Positions 11,311 to 22,608 of a stretch of 64,000 nucleotides of DNA are shown piece after piece. The notes beneath the pieces were generated by a model, which was not told the DNA's origin, made no database searches, and was given only the letters and a program-made list of their open reading frames with translations. Position numbers and translations under genes: made by a program. Within the stretch, counting starts at the first letter, position 1. Every line of letters begins with the position of its first letter. Origin of the DNA: Sipunculus nudus (Eukaryota > Annelida > Sipuncula > Golfingiida > Sipunculidae); the NCBI GenBank assembly GCA_026874595.1, contig CM049320.1, forward strand, positions 21,275,714-21,339,713, in the 5' to 3' direction.

Positions 11311-12600
11311 CATGTTATCATAAACAACTACTGGGATCTTCAACTTCTTTAAAGCACAGTAAACCACTTGCGGTCACTTTTTTTTGTGGACATGTGTGCT
11401 GTGCTACTTCCAACTTGTATATAGATAAACATGGAGGGGGTGTTTTCGTTCACTTCGCTGTATGTTATTATGCGTTTCTAATGACACAGGTTTGGCTTAA
11501 CAAAGGATGATGGCAAACTATAGTATAATTGTAATTAGAAATCTTATACGGCCAAATACTATTTACGAATGTTATTATTGAATTGCATATATTTTGTGCA
11601 AATAGAAAAAAAAGTCAAGGTAGAACTTCACAGTTAATAGAGTATCATCTTATGCAATAACAATGTAATTTTAATTCGTTAAAAGAGATGTGGTGATATT
11701 TCAGCTCCAGCATCGGGACTAATTTGATCTAAATCGTACAGAAAAATCGTAGTGAAAAGTCCTTATACCGTCGTATTCGTCACCCGGCTTGCGACAGCCG
11801 GGTTTTAAACTTTATGGAAAATAGCGGCCCTCGATGAAGAATAACTGGGAGGATTAACCAGGGTTCGATAAGGGGATGCGACACGAACGTACACAGGAAC
11901 CATTGTCAAGGTAGGTATGTGTGTGTGGAGGGAGTGCTATGACAATTGCCGGGACGTGCAGCGGTTGAGAAATAACCTTATTTTGCGACCACGCCCAAAT
12001 CCGCAAATTTTAGTATGATTAACATACGCCACTCCTTATACACGTAAGGTCAGAAATGCAACAAAAATATAATCCCCATTATCGTTGTTCTAAAAAAAAT
12101 TATTTCTTTCAAATCAGTAAAACTTAATTAATTATTCATGAATGAATCATATAGGTTTTTCCATCATCTTTTAAGCAAACAGCTTATGCATTTTATCTTT
12201 TCACTATTCAAATAAAATCTAAATTCCAGTCCCTATGTGATGTCCCGATGTAAGAAGTGAAACCACAAATCGGTCAAAGAATATCAAACTGGAAAAAAGG
12301 GAAACTTTTCATGAATATATCAAATGGGCCGCAGTGGAATTTGTTTAAAGGAAAATGGTTTCGCTTTGACTTCCGCCTGATACTGGATAGCCGACATTTT
12401 TATCTACCCTATACGATGTTCTTAAGCTAAACGCTAGCTAGCAGATTTAAGGTTATACAGGATCAGTTTTCCGCTCATACATATTCATTACACAGAATAC
12501 CTGTCGTAATCTTACACGCTGACAGAATGTATTTACGGTCTGAAGACCATGTTGCAGCCGAACTTTTTGTCCGCGAATTTTATACATTCCTTAGGAACGT

Positions 12601-13156
12601 GCTTTGTTTCAACGAAACAATATTGCTTGATCAATACGAAACTGGTCCAAGACAAAAAAAAGAAATATGAGCGAAGAAACACTAAAATGAGCACCGTTTC
12701 GGGGGGGGGGGGGGGTTAAAAATTTCACATTATGAAGTTGCGCGATACAGCAACCATGTGGCGGGTGCACTAGATTATTCTAAGCCACTTATTGCGTCCG
12801 ATGCAAGTTTGTCTCCACTTGTGTACATGTTTAAAGCCTCGGTCACAACCCGCTGCGGTCACCGCAAACCGTAGATTACCGTGCGGTTTTGGGGACCGCA
12901 CGAATACTATAAACAAGCGGTTTAAGAAAAAATATTGGCAGATAGCATGATATACCAAGCAGAAAACATTATATTTGATGTATGTTAACAGGCCCCTTTA
13001 ATTGATAAGGTTGATACCGATGCTTCCATATCTTGCAAGGGTTAATTGTAAAATCATATTTCAATGATATATCTAGCATCAAGCGGCATAATGCTGACAT
13101 AAACCCCCTGATCATTTTACTATGATATATTTTGTTGTTAGTTTTCGAGAAGTCTT
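12601..13156. other. Unique part of the inverted-repeat spacer
   Basis: About 550 bp separate the left arm from the spacer element. It includes a G-run near 12,701-12,715 and a GC-richer patch (12,840-12,900), but no supported ORF or RNA gene. Confidence 0.6.
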
Positions 13157-13262
13157 CAGTGGAGGATCCAGAATCTCGGGAACAGGTGGGCGCTAATACT
13201 TGTTTAGCGGTTGATTGGTATTTTAAATAAATACTTTCTCAAGATGTGTATATATTTGTTGG

Positions 13263-13308
<46 letters not shown>

Positions 13309-13890
13309 TAATATTATTTTTTGTTTGTTTTGTAGTACAATCTAGAGGATTTTTTACAGCATATGTTAATAACAGGCACACAAGGGAGGGTTATGGGATG
13401 GAATGTTTAAATATGAAATGTAGTGGACAGTTTGTGGCAGGTTTCACAAAAAAGATCAGGAATTTCTGTTCCTGAACTACTATTCTCTTAAATGACTTTG
13501 CAAACGTAGTCAAACTTAAGGGTGGTGTCTCTCCTATATAAATTAGATAATGTTGGTTCACGTGTGGCCGGCTTTAATAATTACATTTCTTCAAAATAAG
13601 ATATTAAGTGGAAAGGCCAAATATACGATCCATCCCTCAGTAAAGAAAGTAGGACTGCTAATAAATCAAATAACTAACAGAGCTGTTCACAAAAATCCTG
13701 TAAGTTTTAATAAGAAGGTTCTCATCTGTGGATAACTTAATAATTGTATTTGCTGAGGCATTAGCAGATCTTTGAAAAATGGAAATTAGTTTTAAAAAAC
13801 TGGGGAAAATTGATTACATGACAGATGTTATAGCTGGACGGTCCGGTGGGGGGGGGGGGGGGGGGGGGCGTGCCATGGGGTCCTCCACTG
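13157..13890. mobile_element. hAT-like element in the inverted-repeat spacer
   Basis: CAGTGGAGGATCC at 13,157 and GGGTCCTCCACTG ending at 13,890 form near-perfect 13-bp inverted termini. AGTCTT precedes and AGTCCTT follows, an imperfect duplication. The interior has a long (TA)n tract (13,264-13,298), an AT-rich body and a G-run (about 13,848-13,868). A 61-codon ORF (13,550-13,735) shows no transposase motif, so the element appears non-autonomous. Confidence 0.6.
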
Positions 13891-14704
13891 AGTCCTTAGG
13901 GAACGTATAAAATTCGCGTACAAAAAGTTCAGCTACAACGGTGCACCTCAAATGATTTTATCGTGGCAGTTCAAGAAAATCTTAACCAGTCGGTGTTTTC
14001 TTCAGACCATTAGTACATTCTTTCAGCGTGTAGGATTACGACAGGCATTCTGTGTAATGAATATGGATGAGCGGAAAACTGGTTCTGTGTAACCTTAAAT
14101 CTGCCAGCTAGAGTTTAGCTGAAGGCCATCGTTCAAGATAGATAAAAATGTCGGCTATCCAATATCACACGGAAGTCAAAGCGAATCCGGTTTCCTTTAA
14201 ACCACTTCAACTGCGGCCCATTTGATATATCCATGAAAATCTTCCCTTCTTTCCAGTTTGATATTCTTTGACCGAATTGTGGTTTCACTTCTTACATCGG
14301 GACATCACATAAGGGCTGGATTTTCGATTTTATTTGAATAGATAAATAGAAAAAATGTCCTAAAATATTTTGTTCAAAGATGATGAAAACCTATATGATT
14401 CATTCATGAATAATTAAATAAGTTTTATTTCGACTGATTTTAAAGAAATAATTTTTTTTTGGAATACCGATAATGAGGATTATATTATTTTGTTGCATTT
14501 CTGATGTTACCTGTATAATGAGTGGCGTATGTTAATCATACTAAAATTTGCGGATTTGGGCGTGGTCGCAAAATAAGGTTATTCCTCAACCGATACACAT
14601 CCCGGCAATTGTCATTACACTCTCTCCACACACACATACCTACCTTGACGATGTCTTCGGAGTCCTTTCGTGTCGCATCCCCTTATCGAACCCTGATTGG
14701 TTAA

Positions 14705-15112
14705 AAGATCATTCTCGACGTGTAGTGAGAATTAAACATACCTATCAAAGGTGTTTTATTTTTTTAAGTCTGCTAGAAAACCATGTATCTGACATATTTG
14801 ACGTGACTTTGAAACTTGTATGCTAAAAACGGATCCAGGTGTAACACAGGATTATCTGCATTTACCAAAAACTTCACTATTTTGAACGGCTATTTCGTCA
14901 TTTTCAAACTGGGTTAGTATGTGCATGGGAAAACAACAACAAGCCGTGTAGGACAAAACAGGCATTTCAGACCCGGCATTCCGCGGTCGGTTTACAACTG
15001 TCATGCAATGAGTTGGGTAGGTATGATATCCCCACGGACCTTTCACGTGTCGTGAGTGCAAAATACTAGGTTTTATTCGTCTTGGGAGAGCAACGCACTC
15101 GTGGGGTGCTCT
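14705..15112. mobile_element. TTAA-flanked insertion (piggyBac-type target), right arm only
   Basis: TTAA occurs at 14,701-14,704 and again at 15,113-15,116, with about 408 bp between. The left arm has the unoccupied site with a single TTAA at 11,854-11,857 between the same flanks (GAACCCTGG and TCCTCCCAG in reverse). This gives direct evidence of insertion with TTAA duplication. Terminal similarity (AGATCATTCTCGACG against AGAGCACCCCACGAG) is weak. A 69-codon ORF inside resembles nothing, so it is non-autonomous. The piggyBac link rests on the TTAA target only. Confidence 0.72.
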
Positions 15113-16489
15113 TTAATCCTCCCAGTTATTCTACATCGGGGCCGCTATTTTCCATACAGATTAAAACCTGGCTGTCGCAGGTCGGGTGACGAATACGACG
15201 GATACGGTCAAAACTGAACAAGTACACTTTACACTATTCTTTACGATTTAGATCAAATTAGTCCCGATGCTGGTGCTGATATATCACTACGTATCTTTAA
15301 ACGAATTTAAATTACAATGTTATTGCGTATGATGATACTCTATTAACTGTGAAGTTCCACCTTAACTTTTTTTCTATTTTTTAGTAAAGTTGCACAAAAT
15401 ATATGCAATTCAATATTAACATTCGTAAATAGTTTTTGGCCGTATAAGATTTCCAATTACAATTATACTTTAGTTTGCCTTCATCCTTTGTTAAGCCAAA
15501 CCTGTGTCATTAGAAACGCATAATAACATACAGCGAAGTGAACGAATTAACGAAAACACCCCCTCCTGATCAACACATCTTTTATTTTGATTTAAACAGT
15601 CAAACCACACACGCAGCTTAAAGTCGGCTATTCACATACCTTTCTAGTAGTTTTTAAGTGATTTCTGATTTACTCTGGATACATGTAGAAAATACCTGCC
15701 AAGAAACATTTCAATGACGCCCCTGTGGTAGAAATACGAGTTTGTCTATCTACAAGCTGGAATTAGGGTGAGGTATGAGTGTCTGTGGGGGGGGGGGGGT
15801 CTCCTGCTCCCAACCAAATACCTTGTTTTAGACAAATTTCATGGGTTTAGACCCCAACCTCCGTCATGATTCGTGGACGTGTTTGGATTAAGATACGTGT
15901 CAGTTATCCGAATGGGACCCTTTAAACTACTCCGCTCATTAAAAAAAATCACGGGTCGGTGTTACAATTTTGAAAATGCTTCCACGCTCGTCTTCCTATC
16001 TTCCTAGATCTGGTCTATACTCGGCCCGTTTCATCTGTCCCACATTTTATTTAATATAAATCTTTTATTCTGCTATAATTGTAGGCATTAGGCGAGGTCT
16101 AAGTAAAGTATTAACCGCCTTATACTTTGCTGATGCACGTCCACTATACTACAAACTTTCTCCGCAGAAAAGGTTCTCGCCTGGACGCTGTCCTAGAGGT
16201 ACTTTCTTGTCTCTTCCCCTTTCCTTTATAGAACCCTGACAGTTTTATTTCTCGAGTTTCTCGAAACCACTCTTGCGCCTGCCCTTTTTCGTACACTCTA
16301 AAACACGGATGTCATACGGGCTCCAACGCAGAAACCACGTACTATTTGATTAAAAAAACCTAACGTGTGCGTTAGCCGCGCGACAATCGCACACATATAA
16401 AAAGAACATGGCTTTATAACTTGTTGGATTTTCGCCGAGCGGCAAACCCATGCCAAAACGCATATTTAGAAAAGCATCCTTAAATGGAT

Positions 16490-17945
16490 AGTGTTAAGTC
16501 ACACATACGTCTTTCCTATATAACATGGAAAAAGCGACGTCTCACACACGTCTTTCCGTTATAACATGGGGAGCACCACGTCACTCATACGTCTTTCCGT
16601 TATAACATGGGGAGCGCCACGTCACTCATACGTCTTTCCGTTATAACATGGGGAGCGCCACGTCACTCATACGTCTTTCCGTTATAACATGGGGAGCGCC
16701 ACGTCACTCATACGTCTTTCCGTTATAACATGGGGAGCGCCACGTCACTCATACGTCTTTCCGTTATAACATGGGGAGCGCGACGTCACTCATACGTCTT
16801 TCCGTTATAACATGGGGAGCGCGATGTCACTCATACGTCTTTCCGTTATAACATGGGTAGCGTGACGTCATTCATACGTCTTTCCGTTATAACATAGGGA
16901 GCGCGACGTCACACATACGTCTTTCCGTTATAACATGGGGAGCGCGACGTCACTCATACGTCTTTCCGTTATAACATGGGGAGCGCCACGTCACACATCC
17001 GTCTTTCCGTTATAACATGGGGAGCGCCACGTCACACATCCGTCTTTCCGTTACAACATGGGGAGCGCGACGTCACACATTCGTCTTTCCGTTATAACAT
17101 TGGGAGCGCGACGTCACTCATACGTCTTTCCGTTATAACATGGGGAGCGCGATGTCACTCATACGTCTTTCCGTTATAACATGGGTAGCGCGACGTCATT
17201 CATACGTCTTTCCGTTATAACATAGGGAGCGCGACGTCACACATACGTCTTTCCGTTATAACATGGGGGGCGCGACGTCTCTCATACGTCTTTCCGTTAT
17301 AACATGGGGAGCGTGACGTCACACATACGTCTTTCCGTTATAACATGGGGAGCGCGACGTCACACATACGTCTTTCCGTTATAACATGGGGAGCGCGACG
17401 TCACACATACGTCTTTCCGTTATAACATGGGGAGCGCGACGTCACACATACGTCTTTCCGTTATAACATGGGGAGCGCGACGTCACACATACGTCTTTCC
17501 GTTATAACATGGGGAGCGCGACGTCACACATACGTCTTTTCGTTATAACATGGGGAGCGCGACGTCACACATACGTCTTTCCGATATAACACGAATAACG
17601 TTACGTCATATATACGTCTCTCCTATATAACATGAATAATGTGACGTCACACATACGTCTGTCTTATATAACATGAATAACGTTACGTCACACGTACGTC
17701 TGTCCTCTATAAAATGAACAATGTGACGTCACACATACGTCTCTCCTATATAACGTGAATAATGTGACGTCACACTGAGTCTCTCCTTTATATCATGAAT
17801 CACGTGTCGTCACACATATTCTCTCCTATGAATCACGTGTAATGTAAAGTCATTCATTAGGCTCTCATTTTAAAATGGGTAATGTGACGTCACACATACG
17901 TCCCTATTATAAAACCTTGGTAACGTGACGTCACACATTGGTAGA
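16490..17945. repeat. 41-bp CRE-like minisatellite, expanded right-arm copy (~35 units)
   Basis: The unit reads CATACGTCTTTCCGTTATAA then CATGGGGAGCGC(G/C)ACGTCAC(A/T) and is the reverse complement of the left-arm unit. Most of the inner section (about 16,550-17,585) is highly homogeneous, with GCGCGACGTCAC replacing TGACGTCA. The outer section (17,590-17,945) keeps left-arm-like units with ATGTGACGTCACAC. A marked variant block (GGGTAG then ATAGGG) recurs at 16,855 and 17,183, an offset of 328 bp or eight units, which indicates a segmental duplication inside the array. The 16,976-17,179 ORF is a translation of the repeat. Confidence 0.93.
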
Positions 17946-18671
17946 CAGGTACAATCACTTCAGGGGACGTACGCCATCGTAATTCCCGACTTTTTACAAA
18001 AAGTACACCGTTATAGTTTCTTAAAAATAACATATCTTTCGCTGCTTCTTTCAAGAGTTGCTGGCTTTAAGTAACTAATGGAATAACTTTAATATAAATA
18101 TTTTGATTAAAAGATGTACACAGACGTGGGAACAAAGTATTGATTCAACGTGGTCTTTAAGAAGACTTTTCTATGAGACTTTAGGCTTGTCTGAATTGCC
18201 GTTATGGTTTTCATTTGACTTGTACTTTTTGTGTGGGTCTCAGCTGGCGGGCTAGATCAAATAAAGTATCCCGGGAACTTAATGTAAATGAACTGAAAAT
18301 CTGTTTTGTGAAGCTTTTGATTAGCAAAGTCACTCTTTCTCCTAGTTTAATATATTTTTCCCGTCGTTTCGGATTTTCGTTATGTTTGGGTGAAAAAAAA
18401 TCATTAAAAGTCATTAATCTTTTTTTTTTTTTTTTTGCTGAGTTATCAAGAAACGGTTATGTTGGTATTATGAAAGAATAAAGGTTAAACATGGTATAAA
18501 AGTGAGACAATTTTAAGGTAATTAAGAAACTTTTTTTATCGTGTGATGTCAAATGTCTTTAGGTCAATCCAGATTTAGGAAAGACGTTTAATCAACGCGC
18601 TTTTGTACAAAGCAAGTCTTTACTGTAAACATATTTCCCACGCGGGTTGCTACAGTTGAATATGGAACGCT

Positions 18672-18729
18672 CAACCCTCTCTGCTGGGGAGCCGGGTTAG
18701 ATCCTTAGCATGGCTTTGAAAGAGGGTTG
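18672..18729. repeat. 9-bp inverted repeat in a right-arm-specific block
   Basis: CAACCCTCT at 18,672-18,680 is exactly complementary to AGAGGGTTG at 18,721-18,729. It lies inside the section (about 18,540-18,770) lacking a left-arm counterpart, so it may mark a small insertion. Confidence 0.4.
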
Positions 18730-19778
18730 TGGCCCGTCTTAAGGCGGGCGTGTTCCCCGTGTCGTAATTTCCCATCTCTACAGACACTACCGAACACCAC
18801 CCTGTGTTTATACACCACCATAGCGAAGAAAATGTATAAAAATGTAACAAATTGTCCCTTATAAGAAAGAGGAGAAATTTTACTTGCACATCAAGTGTAT
18901 GAAACTTATTTTTTTTAATATTTTGTTCTTTATACTAACCATCTTGAGTGGAAAATTTTATCCAAGCCATCCATTTACGATTCACAAACATATTATTGGT
19001 ATCAGTGGACAGCTGCAGCTCATATTTGATGCAATTAGGGCAAGGTCAGACCCTTCAAAAGTGCGTGGTTTATAAATCCAATAAAAACTAATTTTTTCTC
19101 ATTTTCTTGAGCAAAACGTTGTATCCAGGCTGTATATTAAGGATTCTTCTGGCCTTTTTTTCAGCATTATTGCAAATTTTGATCCTCTGTTGTTTTGAGA
19201 CTTACTGAGAAAGCAAACAAGTGGAAAATTATATTAAGGATAACGTTTCAGCGTCAACCTTATAATCCCACTGTTTTAAAATCTATGTATACTTGAAATT
19301 GTTCCAAAATCTGCATATTATATATGTCACCGGATTTAGTAGTAAGGTGAGCTCACTTGAGGTAATTCATGATACTAATATATTAACAGACAACCTCAGA
19401 ATTGAACTCGTTTAAATGAAACCAAAACATAGTGTCATCTGATTTTTTAAGGGAATAATAAAAGCATTAATAATTCGTTTTATTTTGGTCATTGTTCAGT
19501 TGACATCAAAACCATTCTGTAAAGTATTCCTACAGCCGCCTCTAAACCGAGACCGGTAACATTGAGAAACTCTCATTATATTAAATATGCAACATGAAGC
19601 ACAAATCGGATAAAACATCAGCACATAAATTTTTATGGATTCTCACACACGCTTTGGTATATTTCCCGCTTTTAGCCGTAATCACGTATATGCATTGTCA
19701 TGTGTTAGGACTATGATTTTATTAAACTCTAAAAGGTATGATTCACATCACTTAAATACATTAAATCAATTAACGTTT

Positions 19779-20262
19779 GTGTACAGAAGTTGATGGAAAA
19801 TCAGACGGATTGTAGATTTTTTCGCTTTTATTTTGCAAGTGTTTTGAATTTAAAAGAAGTTCGTGCCACTGCTATCATACTTTCCTATTTAAACACATGA
19901 CGGGGACTATGTGTGCCTCTAGGCCCTTGTTGTGTATGAACTGCTGTGTCCTAGTTATAGGATAACATTTCAGCTGTGCAAAACCGTAGCCGGGCTAGTA
20001 GATACCACAGTTGAATATTCTATATGAATTATTCTTTATCTAGTTTCAGGTTGATTGCTTATGAAGCTAGACGAACTTGTCCTTTTCAAAGATAAAAAAA
20101 CATATTACATTGCAACATTGGTCCGCTATTGGTATATTTTACATTGATATATCATTATCTTCTAATCTAAGAATTCCATTGCAAGAGGTACAGTAACGCA
20201 TGTGCGAATGAAAGCAAAAAAAATCTACAGTCCGCATGACCTTCCATCAACTTCTGTACACA
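19779..20262. mobile_element. Foldback/MITE-like element with ~55-bp inverted ends
   Basis: GTGTACAGAAGTTGATGGAA at 19,779-19,798, followed by a TGTAGATTTTTTCGCTTT block, is mirrored by the complement of 20,205-20,262 (ending CCATCAACTTCTGTACAC). Arms are about 55-65 bp with a few mismatches and enclose about 360 bp of non-coding sequence. A clear target duplication was not identified. Confidence 0.65.
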
Positions 20263-21390
20263 ATGGTGTCCATTGTGAAGGTGACATGAGGCATTGAAGC
20301 GGGATGCGACAAATATAGCGGGAAATTCTTACTTGTCAGTCTTCAATAGAGTCCCGTGGATCCACTTTACGCTCAGGAACATGTCTGTAATCGATTTTCC
20401 GGGACTTCGGTTCCATACTATACGATCTCTCCGATAGAGGCTATATCGTCCTCAGTGTCACACGTGACCCGCATTGGTTTACACACAGCGGAAGTGATTT
20501 AACTTAATTTGGCACGTGAAACGGAGAAAACTCGGTAACTTCAACGCCTGAACTAGGGTGGGTGGGAATTTTCTTTCAACCCTAACAGTTTACATATCTA
20601 ATCTTTATACGTCGCTGCAGCAGTGATCCAGATTTAAGCCAAATGTATCACGAGGTCTTCTGCAATGAATTTACCATGATTTAGGCATTTTGCCATAACA
20701 TATTTTGCCCGGGGCTTTCGTGCCTTGCGTCGTTACTGTCCGTCTAATCCCTATGTATAGTCCCGTGTTCTTCCGTTGAGAATAAACCAGTTTCCGTAGT
20801 ACATTTACTGACTGTAGGGGAAGTCAGTATCGAGTCTCCAGAAAAATTGACTGGAAGCTTCAGTGATCTTCTTGAAGGTCAAGATGAGTACATGGAAGTT
20901 CACAATCAACAGCTACAATGGATAAAAAAAAGGTCTTCTTTGACGAGTGAACTCAATTAACTTGAAAATGTAAATATGATAAATAAAAATGGATTAAGAA
21001 AACAAAGATTTCTTCTCATTACGCTTATATGTATTACAAGGTAGTTGTTCTGATCGTTTACTTTTTATTGAAATCCCAAGTTTGATATAATAAGTAGAAA
21101 TAAAATGATAAGTACAAAATAATAATCCAAGATTAACATAAACACGTGTAAGTTGTGACATATGTTAAACATGATGGTATAATTTACATAGAGGTAATTT
21201 TTCCAGAAGAATGTCCTTCAAACGAAAACCTACCAATTAACACCTAAGGTTGTGAAAAACCAAGGCGAACAAAGGGAAAATCGTACCTAAAATTTTATTT
21301 TGCGGTTTCATTAGTAAAATTCAGCAAAGAATTGTCCATGTCCATGTCCGGAAGCAGTACTACACGTTGTGTAGGCATTTTACCCTTTGG

Positions 21391-21392
<2 letters not shown>
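20263..21392. other. Non-coding, no recognised feature
   Basis: No supported ORF, RNA or repeat seen. Confidence 0.5.

Positions 21393-21441
<49 letters not shown>
21393..21441. repeat. (TA)n microsatellite
   Basis: Uninterrupted TA run. Confidence 0.98.
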
Positions 21442-21444
<3 letters not shown>

Positions 21445-21742
21445 GCTGAGGCGTCCCATTACTAAATGGAGTTCACCACAGTTACCTCACCAGTACCTAA
21501 ACGACAAAAATGTGAACTTTCAATAGAAATCTAAGCCAGGTGCATATTACGCCGGTTTGTTGAATGAGAAAAATCTTAAGTGTTTGTCGGGCTTATATTT
21601 CCTATATGAATGTTATTCTGTTTTACGGCAGAAACTGCAATTATTTGATATAACTGCGTATTTCAGACAAACTTGTACGAAATTCGACGTCGACATAGTA
21701 TGAATACGAGAAAAAAAATTTGTCGTATGTTATCTAACATCT

Positions 21743-21745
<3 letters not shown>

Positions 21746-21840
<95 letters not shown>
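21746..21840. repeat. (TA)n microsatellite, ~95 bp
   Basis: Nearly pure TA run with one CA interruption, abutting the left end of the element at 21,838-22,608. Confidence 0.98.
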
Positions 21841-21841
<1 letters not shown>

Positions 21842-22608
21842 TGTTGTCTTCTTATTTGCGGTGGTTTCAAATTCGCGATATTCACCGTCGCTCTCTGACC
21901 GCGAAAATGAAACCACGCAGTTATGAATGCATGTATACCAGGCCATGATCGTTAATTTCAGAAGCTGCCGTTATAATTATAGTTGGCGACAGTTGAGATT
22001 AATCTTCAGCTACGTGATGATGTCCATCGAGCCTCGTGCATATAATTTAAGTGATTCAGGGTGAATTAAAAACAGGGCCCATTAAACATAATATCGGTTT
22101 GCTTAGATGCAAAAACCGTGACCCTTTGCAGGGATGTGCAGACCCGGTTGGCGCGCTGGCAGTGTTTCCTGCAGCCCCGCACAGTTCTGAAGTCTGAAAA
22201 GTGTCAATGCCCCTAATATTTTAAAATTACGTTTATGTGTGCCAAGCCAGTTGACATCCACTGCAGCTTAAAATGAATATTGAGTAGAAGGTACTCTTTC
22301 ACATTGTGCCGTATTTAGTGATTGTTATTAGATAAAATTTGCCACTAAAATAGTGAACGTAGCCGCTGGGGTAGCGCCACCTTGTAACTGTTTAAAGGAC
22401 TCATTCTGTCCCTACTGAAATCATGACGCGCCAAACCATGTTTGATTCGCTATTGATGACGTGAATTTTGAATACAAATAATAATAAAATATACTACTTG
22501 TACTAGACTAATGATAAAGCGCGAAAAAGGAACCCCGTGAAATTTAAAAAAATACAAAAACCGCGAAAATTCAGCCGCGCCGATAAAAAGGCAACCACAG
22601 TATATATA
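21838..22608. mobile_element. TIR element with a terminal stem-loop, in a TA-rich target
   Basis: The left end reads TATACTGTTGTCTTCTTATT. The complement of the right end reads TATACTGTGGTTGCCTTTTT, so the termini are similar inverted repeats and both abut TA repeats. Just inside the left end is a strong hairpin: 21,857-21,877 (TGCGGTGGTTTCAAATTCGCG less one base in the stem) pairs with 21,900-21,919 (CGCGAAAATGAAACCACGCA). The right end has a matching CGCGGCTGAATTTTCGCGG block. No ORF is present. Confidence 0.5.

Larger units (their letters stand above)
8089..12600. repeat. Left arm of giant inverted repeat
   Basis: This stretch is complementary over most of its length to 13,893-19,508. Blocks aligned by eye include: 8,420-8,520 with 19,080-19,190; 10,022-10,140 with 18,120-18,256; 10,860-11,060 with 15,880-16,080; 11,700-12,020 with 14,530-15,300 (interrupted by an insertion on the right); and 12,440-12,590 with 13,900-14,090. 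Similarity within blocks is high but clearly imperfect, with many substitutions and arm-specific indels. The left arm alone carries a SINE (9,221-9,535) and an extra ~300-380-bp internal duplication. No gene is visible in the arm. Confidence 0.92.
13893..19508. repeat. Right arm of giant inverted repeat
   Basis: Reverse complement of 8,089-12,600 with about 1.1 kb extra length. The excess is accounted for by expansion of the 41-bp array (16,490-17,945), a TTAA-bounded insertion (14,705-15,112), a block at about 16,090-16,490 and one at about 18,540-18,770. These exceed the left-arm-only SINE and duplication. Inner and outer ends are sharp: TCCTTAGGGAACGTATAAAATT near 13,893 and GGTCATTGTTCAGTTGACATC near 19,488-19,508. 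Several short ORFs (14,522-14,826, 14,852-15,061, 18,215-18,481) have no domain and are not conserved between arms. Confidence 0.92.

Noticed and set aside
16490-17945. CRISPR-like array
   Set aside because: The 41-bp units are contiguous with no unique spacers, and the DNA is eukaryotic. It is a minisatellite.
8089-19508. Assembly artefact producing a false palindrome
   Set aside because: The arms differ by many substitutions, distinct insertions with clean empty sites, and different array lengths, which an artefactual duplicate would not show.
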